Of a DNA stretch of 64,000 bases, positions 9,001-16,400 are shown one piece after another (positions within the stretch are counted from its first letter, which is position 1; every line of letters starts with the position of its first letter). This stretch comes from GCA-2748575 sp965222725. GTDB lineage: Bacteria > Pseudomonadota > Gammaproteobacteria > Pseudomonadales > Ketobacteraceae. The notes below the pieces were generated by a model. The model had not been told where the DNA came from. It ran no database searches and was given only the letters and a program-made list of their open reading frames with translations. The DNA is taken from the NCBI GenBank assembly GCA_965222725.1, contig OZ244969.1, positions 6,014,001 through 6,078,000 on the forward strand, written 5' to 3'. A program made the translations under genes and the position numbers.

Positions 9001-10891
9001 CATTCGCCCCTTCCAGCTCGGTAAACACCACCGGCTTGTTCTTACGCAAATACTGGCTCAATAGCTGCTTGCTGCTGTCGGCATCAATATCCAGCGGCTG
9101 TTTGCTCCAGGTATCTTTATGTTGCCGGTATATTTCGGCATTGCTTTTAACGTTTTCCAGCGTGATATCGATGGCCGCATGGGTTTTCATCAGGGTTTTC
9201 ATGCCATCAATGGATTGCTCCATCACCACTACGCCCGCTTTACTCACAGCCGTAATCTGCATGATCAACTGGCTGACAAGCTGCACGCTGCGGCGTGTGA
9301 CCTGAAAAAAATCCGGCTCATTGACATCATCGTTTTTGAACTCGGCGAAGCTGCGGTATTCATCATTCACGGGCACAAGGATCTGCCACAAGGGATCCCG
9401 ACCGCTCACAAAGTTACCCAGCCATTGCAAGCCCGGATCCTGACTTGCCTGTGCATGATACTGCTGCAATTCGGCAATACTGCCATCCAGCGTAATATCA
9501 TAACTACGGGGATGTTCTCCCAATTGCGTGATGATATGGCCGATGCGCTCCAGCAATCGCTCGCGGGTTGGCTGCTCGGGAAGCTCTGCCTGGGTGCTGA
9601 TGGGCAAGAAATGATAGTCACGAAAAGCAGCGGTCAGATGGGACCCGGCGCTGCCCTGCAGACTCGGGTAGGGGTTATCGCCGTAGCTTCCCTGCAAAAA
9701 TTCCACCAGGTGGCCTTTGGTTAGTTCAATCAACTCAACCAGCCGGGCGCGTTTGGCAACACCCAGCGCCTCTTCGATATTGGCCCGGTGTACCTTAAGC
9801 CGCAGGTCCTTGAGCTGATGACTGAAATATTGGGTAGCATTTTCTGCTTGCGGGTTCAGGATTTCCTTGTTGATCAGTAACGCGGATTCAAACCAGGTAG
9901 CAAAAGGAAACTCCTGCGCTTTTTCGCCTTCATGATTCGGGTTGCTTAAATCGGAGAGCAGATGGGGCATGAGCTGCCATGCCAGCTTATAACGATAACA
10001 AAGCTCGTCACTCAGGCTGAACGGATCGGGAAGCACACAGGCCATGCTGCCGAATACCAGTTTGCCTTCCGGCAGGGGCTCGGTCACCTGCTCGGCCAAA
10101 GTTGAATCCAGTTGCGCCAGCAGCGCTGCGTTATCCTTAACCGGGACATCAAAAGACTGATAATCCAAGGCGTCGGCCACCTGGGTTTCGGTAATATTGA
10201 CCAGACGCTCTTTACGTAATGCTTCAGCCTGACGCTGGCGTTTTGCAGCATTGCCATGGGCTTTAAGTCGATGGTCATTCTCCGCCAGATTTTCGGGCCC
10301 GGTAGCCACAGGCCCCTGATAGCGGGATCCACCCGGCAAACCACCCAGAGAATTGATTCGCAACCAGGACCACTGAAACAATGAAAACCCGAGTTCAACC
10401 TTTTCTGCGTTCAGTGGCGCCAGTATGTACGACTGGGGCGCCCCGGATGTTGCCTTGCGGACGTCTTTGCCCTGATCAGCTGTTAAATCGATTTCCTGGT
10501 AAGTATCAGGCCCATCCGTCTCAGAGGCATTAACCTGATATTCCCCATAAAGACAGCCATCCACAAAGAGATAAAGAAAACCCGGTTGCAGGGGTTTGGC
10601 CTGCAACCGGGTATCGCCAAAGTTATTCAAACACTCATCCACCAGGCTGGATGAATACGCAATGGTTTCCAGCTCCGGTTGTTCGAACACCGTTGCCAGC
10701 CGTTGCGGAAACACCGCGTAATACAGGGGTGGAAACGCCAGGGTGTTTCTGTGTTGCGCGCCCTGATCATCACTCAGTTTAACCTGGTGAATTTTAGGCG
10801 GGGTTTGGGCTGGGACCTGATCTGGGGCCTGAGCAGCCGGTTCAATCTGGCCCGGATCGACGTTGGCATTCAAATCAACTTTGGCATTCAT
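6032..10891 (-). CDS. VasX-like giant effector/toxin, 1619 aa
   Basis: Order of parts: Gln/Pro-rich start (1-45); a VasX-N-like module (about 50-185) with LQPGFLYLF at 101-109 and FQWSW near 172; a helical region; a very long Gln/Glu/Arg-rich coiled coil (about 610-1010); hydrophobic helices (near 1104, 1182 and 1215-1275) able to cross a membrane; and a C-terminal beta-rich domain (about 1290-1619). This layout suits type VI secretion effectors of the VasX/BTH_I2691 type, which permeabilise membranes of rival cells. No signal peptide is seen. It is the last gene of a three-gene operon, 12 bases after the preceding stop. The last ~400 bases are AT-rich (16 G/C in 60 at 6301-6360) against 39 in 60 at 7861-7920, suggesting an exchanged tip. 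The effector call is inference; no secretion apparatus is in the window. Confidence 0.6.
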   Translation of the reverse strand: MNAKVDLNANVDPGQIEPAAQAPDQVPAQTPPKIHQVKLSDDQGAQHRNTLAFPPLYYAVFPQRLATVFEQPELETIAYSSSLVDECLNNFGDTRLQAKPLQPGFLYLFVDGCLYGEYQVNASETDGPDTYQEIDLTADQGKDVRKATSGAPQSYILAPLNAEKVELGFSLFQWSWLRINSLGGLPGGSRYQGPVATGPENLAENDHRLKAHGNAAKRQRQAEALRKERLVNITETQVADALDYQSFDVPVKDNAALLAQLDSTLAEQVTEPLPEGKLVFGSMACVLPDPFSLSDELCYRYKLAWQLMPHLLSDLSNPNHEGEKAQEFPFATWFESALLINKEILNPQAENATQYFSHQLKDLRLKVHRANIEEALGVAKRARLVELIELTKGHLVEFLQGSYGDNPYPSLQGSAGSHLTAAFRDYHFLPISTQAELPEQPTRERLLERIGHIITQLGEHPRSYDITLDGSIAELQQYHAQASQDPGLQWLGNFVSGRDPLWQILVPVNDEYRSFAEFKNDDVNEPDFFQVTRRSVQLVSQLIMQITAVSKAGVVVMEQSIDGMKTLMKTHAAIDITLENVKSNAEIYRQHKDTWSKQPLDIDADSSKQLLSQYLRKNKPVVFTELEGANVDTIRQQRAGERAQMEQNLAEQKADYIRSEQRALADQQVAAEDNYLDVKSRLSQEQQQQLNAIEQQRQSNFEANEAYNRQSVDMEKQIRQLENAQSQASVTLDREKNNLSRLQHQQTQAQEALRQQQSLVAEAQQETARLRQQKSQSLQAMEDSITKNQAYYTQQYGEAGAREMAAKMREAAEMSSRSYDSKIAAAESRLHQERQRLQQRQSAADHYQGSLEQQQQAVNQAQQDLVQSKEALNGQQLERDQLAQNHQIAQRERQAELDRLNAELEQGDQQRLAQQNQEYGHLKQTKAQQQTHNQQRIHQFENEQQTQLDSFDTETENQVAARLEAEQAFEQEKAREIEKAKADDKLVFDLTQPGEEARMQQYNRLQAQQTPRKIAIVESREKFQTLLEQQALHLQGHSVEMPDADRWLLDATLLDPETSQHFQSYLERQVVFAIDTDQITQLETLIVDQNTASDIMATRNIWGMLAGALSVIEIANLHYLLQKNDGSFYGRLNVLGGVLDTNAAITSLAEMMSKVNVNTIRNHPLVKVLSRPLVVAWSGLVAGVASCVISSIDIYRTLYTNRGDDAWMAHGITLAGHLSLTISVSMATYAAYKGVAVGSITFLGLTAGVYLTGGLGLLVLGAYLAYAVWTENDDALEYAITHGPFGAESDGLEGELTEDGKDITFRFTGGRIIVDGESFVLKRIVDIGRGRAMSPYFKRRADGNRYYTGNSGDILIGQVGQPVANRHFNDASELESYFQQFTQELDSDRFEDGVYNENNTVLDASLWQGKPYSGHSYYESLVNALYPLEVDLSVTHITEDYGLNTSGHGLSYDRLYRPEVSGNKVVVKIKAPYFQAGKSELYFELRGVMDNKSGDSTDYKMFSTVKTLKTLNKNLLESEIRDSNVKYENDSYGNLTITFIVDDGFVERNARQLFIEEAYFPGKSVDYYCKASMKHGKSKEAIWMPPLQQEEYPGPENGHADKRQEHLVTDEEGWTTLKY

Positions 10892-10903
10892 CGCGCCACT
10901 CCC

Positions 10904-11383
10904 TTAACAACCGTGAATGTCTTGAAGTTTTTGTGAGGTTTTCGGCCCGGGATCACCATCCACTGTCAGCTGGTGTGCGTTCTGAAAATTCCGGGTGGCC
11001 GTTTTGGTTTTGGCGCCGATCACACCGTCCACCGGGCCGGCTTCATAACCCAGGTTATTGAGCCTGCTCTGGATACCGGCGACGGTGTCCGCCTCAATCA
11101 GGGTGTCCAGCTCCAGAGTCCAGACAAGCGGCTCGTTGGCTTCACCAAAACACCAGACTTCCAGCAAGCCTGCAGACGCCAGATGGGCATTAGGGACCTG
11201 CAACCCACCCTCTTCATCCAGCACCCCTTCGGTGACTGCTCCCTCCAGATCGCAACGGTATTTGATGGGGTGTGACAGCCCCGGCGGCAAGGGAATACGG
11301 ATGTTCAACCGCTGGGGGCGCGGAATCACCAGCGTGTTGTCACTATCCAGCGTCAGGTGGGCTTCGCGTGTTGTTTTCATCAT
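10904..11383 (-). CDS. Small protein with C-terminal peptidoglycan-binding domain
   Basis: A 159-residue protein. Residues about 95-158 form a PG_binding_1 domain (DTVAGIQSRLNNLGYEAGPVDG, then TKTATRNFQ, then VDGDPGPKT), the three-helix fold that binds cell-wall peptides. The first ~90 residues are beta-rich and unassigned. It has no signal peptide. The ATG overlaps the upstream stop as TGATG, so translation is likely coupled to the 548-residue gene, whose own C-terminus is a close paralogue of this tail. The giant VasX-like gene follows after 12 bases. The likely job is to bring the secreted complex to the target cell wall, or to act as a tip or loader component; this is inferred from context. 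Confidence 0.7.
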   Translation of the reverse strand: MMKTTREAHLTLDSDNTLVIPRPQRLNIRIPLPPGLSHPIKYRCDLEGAVTEGVLDEEGGLQVPNAHLASAGLLEVWCFGEANEPLVWTLELDTLIEADTVAGIQSRLNNLGYEAGPVDGVIGAKTKTATRNFQNAHQLTVDGDPGPKTSQKLQDIHGC

Positions 11384-13029
11384 CAGGATTTGTGAACGTC
11401 GGTGAGTTTTTGTTGGGTTTGAGGGCCGGATATGCCATCGACCATCAGCTTGTGAAGGCTCTGGAACTTTCGGGTAGCGGCTTTGGTTTTGCGCCCCATA
11501 ATGCCGTCTACAGGGCCGGCATTAAAACCGAGGTTATTCAGTCTGGCCTGCAGGCCTGCCACGGTGTCTACCGGTTGCAGTTGGTTCAGGCCGGCATTGA
11601 ATGTCTGACTGGGAATGGCCGGCGATACTGTTATGTCCAGATCACTTTTGTCGCAATCTGCCGGCACCTGCAGGCTGATATACCCATTGGCGTCTGATTT
11701 GACCGGGGTTTGCTGCCCGTTCAGGGAAACCATCACATCGGCATTCGACCAGGGCTGACCTTTCTGATCAGTTAGCTGAATGCTCAGCCTGGCACTGGTT
11801 TTGGGGAGATAGGCAGTGGATATTTTCTGGCGTTGTTGCCGCTGAATATGCTTTTTACCGGCATCGGATGCTGCGGTAGCACTCACAATAGCACCACTGC
11901 TGGCGGCACTGTCATCGAAACGTTTGCCATCACTATAACCGGCAAGTGCATCCAGCGTGGCGGACTTTTCCCTGAGCGCGGCCGGATCTGACTCCATTTT
12001 CTCTATGGTTGACCAGCTCCATTGTACCGGGCTGGCAGCCAGCAACAGATCATTCTGAACCTCACCCTGAATCATATAGGGCACCCAGACGGCATCCAGC
12101 CAATGGCCTTCGGCGGCCCGTTCATTGCTCCTGGTGCCACGGTGGGAGGTGCCGCGGTAATGATGCAAATCCACATCGCTCATCGCCGTGTGCTTGTTAA
12201 CCGCCAGCTCACGCCACACTTTGCCTTTCCAGAATACGTAGAGCCAACCCTGCTGCAGGATATCAGCCTGATCCTTTTGCTGGTGCTCATTCAAAAACTG
12301 AAGTGGCTTTACCGGAATCAGCAAATTATCCCAGGGTGATTTATCAATTCCCCTGGCGCTGGGTGATATGCCCGATGCCAGCGGCAGGGTCATAGGCCGG
12401 CTTTGCCCCTTCATGGGAATCGCCAGTGCCAGATCAACCGGCTTGTTTTCCAGATTGGAAAACCGGCACAGGCTGCGATGGTGACCGTTGTGATCGTTAC
12501 TGCTGTATTTTTTCCGGGGCCGCTCCCCGGCACAGCCAAGCTCAATGCTCTGTTTGCTGGAAAGGTGTCGCCCCGCCACTTCTACAACCACCTCGTAGTC
12601 TCTGGCTGCAGGCTTTTTTGGCGGCTCTACGGCATTCTGTTCAGCCGGAGGGCCAGCGGACGGAGCTGATGCGCCATTCTTGAGGTAATTGCGCATGGCA
12701 TGGGACAGGAGTGTGCTTCCGGCCACCGCGTCGGACGCATCGGGTGGCTTGGGTTTGGCTTTCGCAGCCGGCGGCCGTGTACTCCTTAAGCCACTCCCGC
12801 CCGGGCCCAGTTTCGCAACAACCTCCCCGGCAAAGAGCTGCTCCGCGAGCTGCTCAGCCGTTACCGCCTGCCCTACCGAATCGAAGTTCTGATCAATGAT
12901 CTTGTTGGCAAACCGAACGGCATCTTCGCGGTAATGGAAGCGCTTGCCCTGATTTTTACTGACCAGGTGGCTGTTGTTTTTGGGAATCAGCTCATAGGGG
13001 ATGGCATCCACCATGACCGGTAATTTCAT
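11383..13029 (-). CDS. VasX-N-like module protein with C-terminal peptidoglycan-binding domain
   Basis: A 548-residue protein and first gene of the effector operon. Residues 1-60 are an unassigned N-terminal domain; 75-145 are Pro/Ala-rich and probably flexible. About 150-345 resemble the N-terminal module of the giant protein downstream, sharing a Q-x-G-W-L-Y-x-F element (QQGWLYVF near 262) and the QWSW element near 336. About 410-480 look like a beta-sandwich with SDANGYISLQVP. Residues 485-548 are a PG_binding_1 domain (DTVAGLQARLNNLGFNAGPVDG) nearly repeated in the next gene. No signal peptide is seen, so it is presumably exported by a contractile system or remains cytosolic. It overlaps the next gene by one base. 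Exact function unknown. Confidence 0.6.
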   Translation of the reverse strand: MKLPVMVDAIPYELIPKNNSHLVSKNQGKRFHYREDAVRFANKIIDQNFDSVGQAVTAEQLAEQLFAGEVVAKLGPGGSGLRSTRPPAAKAKPKPPDASDAVAGSTLLSHAMRNYLKNGASAPSAGPPAEQNAVEPPKKPAARDYEVVVEVAGRHLSSKQSIELGCAGERPRKKYSSNDHNGHHRSLCRFSNLENKPVDLALAIPMKGQSRPMTLPLASGISPSARGIDKSPWDNLLIPVKPLQFLNEHQQKDQADILQQGWLYVFWKGKVWRELAVNKHTAMSDVDLHHYRGTSHRGTRSNERAAEGHWLDAVWVPYMIQGEVQNDLLLAASPVQWSWSTIEKMESDPAALREKSATLDALAGYSDGKRFDDSAASSGAIVSATAASDAGKKHIQRQQRQKISTAYLPKTSARLSIQLTDQKGQPWSNADVMVSLNGQQTPVKSDANGYISLQVPADCDKSDLDITVSPAIPSQTFNAGLNQLQPVDTVAGLQARLNNLGFNAGPVDGIMGRKTKAATRKFQSLHKLMVDGISGPQTQQKLTDVHKS

Positions 13030-13100
13030 AAAGGGCTGACTCTTCGTTAGTTAATCCAGATATGAAGAAAGACAGTGACAGAAAAAAGAAAACGCCCGAA

Positions 13101-13163
13101 CCCCGGTTGGCTGGCACCGGGGCGCCCGCAGGGCACTCCTGCCCCGCCCGCCAGGACTGGCGG
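13101..13163. repeat. Cluster of three hairpins in a 390-bp gene-free divergent region
   Basis: The gap 13030-13419 between two divergent genes contains no convincing gene. It holds three successive perfect inverted repeats: CCCCGGT/ACCGGGG (13101-13107 with 13116-13122), GCAGG/CCTGC (13128-13132 with 13138-13142) and CCGCCA/TGGCGG (13148-13153 with 13158-13163). They are very GC-rich and lack T tracts, so they are not typical terminators. They may be an extragenic repeat element or a structured leader of the minus-strand effector operon. The rest of the gap shows no clear promoter. Confidence 0.45.
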
Positions 13164-13419
13164 TTATGACACCACCAAGAGCATATTCGCCACCATCATC
13201 GGCTCGCGTCTGCCCTTTACCGCTGACAAAGTTTCCGCTTGGCACTCCCCCGTATTGCCCAGTTTGCACTACACTTGACTAATACGTGTTCGGCTAGCTT
13301 TTTGGTTTGAAACCTATTAGCCTCTGACGGTGAGTGCGACCAGGAATGTTGCCCAAAGCACCAATAAAATCAATAACATAACCTGATGCACCCAGGCAGA
13401 TTGTAAACACCAGGCCACT

Positions 13420-16400
13420 ATGAAAATTGCCGGTTTTAAAATAGCTGAAGTTATTTATTCCATTGAGGATACCGTGGTTGCGCGGGCAACCACTGAGGCC
13501 GGCGACCGAGTGATTCTCAAGTACCAGAACACCCAATACCCGTCACAGGAACTGAACGCCCGCTGGCAGCACGAACACCGTATTCTGGCATCCATTGACT
13601 CCCCCTGGGTGGTAAAGTCCCTGGGCATTCAGACTACCGGGCACAGCCTGATACTGATTATGGAGGATCACGCCCAGACCAATCTGGAACAGCTGATCCA
13701 GCAGAACCAACTGGATTTTACCAGCCGCCTGAAGCTTGCATTACAGCTTTGCTCTGCCATCAGCGATATCCACAAGCACCAGCTGATTCACTGCGACATT
13801 TCCCCAAAAAACATTCTGGTGGATATAGAAACACTCAAGCTGAAGCTGTGTGATTTCGGTTTGGCCACCCGCTTGTCCCGGGAACAGGCCAGCATCAAGC
13901 ACAGTCAGCTTTGGGGTACACTGGATTACATGTCGCCGGAGCAAACCGGGCGCACCAATCTTGATGTGGATTATCGCAGCGATTTTTACTCGCTGGGGGT
14001 CAGCCTTTATGAACTGTTCAGCGGCCGCAAGCCGTTTCAGTACGACGATCCCACCTCACTGCTGCACGCTCATATCGCACGGGTACCCAAACCCCTGATG
14101 GATATATGCCCGCAGGTACCGGAGCCGGTCTCCCGGATTGTTGCCCGCCTGCTTGCCAAGTCTCCTGATGATCGCTATCAAAGCAGCTACGGGCTGATCG
14201 CGGATTTCAACCATTGCCTGGAGGAATGGCAGGCTAACCAGAAAATCGAACCTTTTGTTCTGGGGCAGTCAGACATTCCCGAGCGTTTCTGTGTTGCCAA
14301 CAAGCTGTACGGGCGGGAGCAGGAAACCGAGTCCATTCTGGCCGCTTTTGAGCGGGCCAACGCGGGACGAGCCGAACTGCTGTTAGTGAGCGGCTATTCC
14401 GGTATTGGAAAAACCGCTCTGGTAAATGAACTGCACAAACCCATCGTTGCCAACCGCGGCCTGTTTATCAAGGGCAAGTGTGAACAGTTTGGCCGCAACC
14501 GACCCTATGCCGCGCTGATTCAGGCTTTTCAGCCACTGATGCGCCAGCTGTTAAATGAGGGTGAGGAAAAGCTCCGTTACTGGCGCTTTATGTTACGTTG
14601 CGCCCTGGGGGATAACGCCCGGGTAATTACTGACATTATTCCGGAGCTGGCCCAGATTATTGGTGAGCCACCGCCGTTGCAGGTTTTGCCCGCTGCAGAC
14701 GCGGAAAATCGTTTTCATATAGCATTCACTCAGTTCGTTAATGCCTTGTCCTGCAGTGGGCGCCCACTGGTCTGGTTTCTGGACGATTTACAATGGGCGG
14801 ATATACCCACCTTAAAGCTGCTGGAACAACAGATATTAAACAAGGATGAACGGGCCTTACTGATTATTGCCGCCTACCGGGATAACGAAGTTGATCATAC
14901 CCACCCCTTGAGCCACAGCCTGAAAGTGATAGAGCAGGCCCAGGGTTACGTATGCAATCTGAAGCTCAGAAACCTGAGCCTGAAGCAGGTAACTCAGCTG
15001 GTGGCAGATACGCTGTCCTGCGATCCGGATGAAGCCGAGCCTTTGGCAACATTGTGTCTGGATAAAACCCAGGGCAACCCGTTCTTCCTCAATCAGTTCC
15101 TTACGGCACTCTATGACGAAGGCGAGCTGGGTTACAACCGCGAGCTTGGTCTTTGGCAATGGGATGTCGCGCACATTCAAAAGCGGGGAATGACCGACAA
15201 TGTGATTGAGTTTATGCTGGTGAAACTGCATAAGCTGGAAGAAGACACGCAAAAACTGCTTTCCCTGGCAGCGCATCTGGGTAACCGGTTCAGCCTGAAG
15301 CTGCTGGCACTGGTTAACCAGCCGGAAAAAGCCTGCGATATAAACACCATTGTGGTTGAAACAGCAAACACCCTTTGGCCCGCTTTACGCACCGGCTTGA
15401 TTGTTCCTTTAAGCGAGGAATACAAATTCAATGATACGCCGGAAAAACTGGCACAGGCGCGCTACCGATTTTTGCATGACCGGGTACAACATGCAGCTTA
15501 CAGCCTGACGCCTGACCAAGACCGACCCGCGCTGCAGATCAGCGCTGCCCGCTCCCTGCTGGCCAACACCGATCCCGAGGACATTGACGGACAAATCTTT
15601 ACGATTCTGGAACTGTTCAACAATGCAATCCACCTGATCGAAAGTGAACAGGAAAAGGGCCAGGTTCGGGCCTTGAATATTCGCGGCGGCATAAAAGCCA
15701 TGGATGCCTCGGCCTATCCGGCAGCGGTGGCGTTCCTTACCTGTGCCCGCAAGTTACTGCCCGGGAATTCGTGGGCTGCAAACCCCGAGCAAACCCTTAC
15801 CCTTTATAAACGACTGGCTGAAGCTGAATACCTGTCCGGCAATTTTGATGCAGCTGAAGCCATTTACGAGACAGCCATCCCGGAAGCGCCGGATAACGTA
15901 TCCAGGGTTACCCTGCTGCTGGTTCAGGCGGATCAGTATCATATTCAGGGACGCTTTGCGGATTCCACGCCCGTATTACTGTCGGCACTCTCGCTGCTGG
16001 GTCACACCTTTCCCGCGCTGCAGGAGATTTCGGACCAGCAGCTCGGCGAAGAATATGGCGCCACAGAAAAGCTACTGGCAGAAACGGGAAAATCGCAACT
16101 GCTCAATGCGCCGGAAATGACGGACGCAGAACACTTGTTACGCATGCGGATTTACAATGCGCTGTCTTTTGCCACTTATCAGACCGGTGAGCTTAAAGGA
16201 TTTCTGATTAACGCCTGCAACATGGTGCGCTGCACGCTCACTCATGGGCAATGCGACCTGAGCTGTATTGGTTATGTTGCTTATGTCACGGTGATGTCGG
16301 CCATGGGGCAACCCTATCCCGAGTGCTACAACATGGGTAAGCTGGCCATGGATCTGGCGGAGCAGCGGGAGAATAAATATTTTCGATTGACCATTTACCA

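Noticed and set aside
7403..9724. Several plus-strand open frames opposite the giant coiled-coil gene
   Set aside because: They mirror the Gln/Glu/Arg-rich repeats of the real minus-strand gene; products are low-complexity with no start signals.
13051..13278. Short frames in the 390-bp gap before the kinase gene
   Set aside because: They run through the hairpin cluster, have no good ribosome site, and are composition artefacts.
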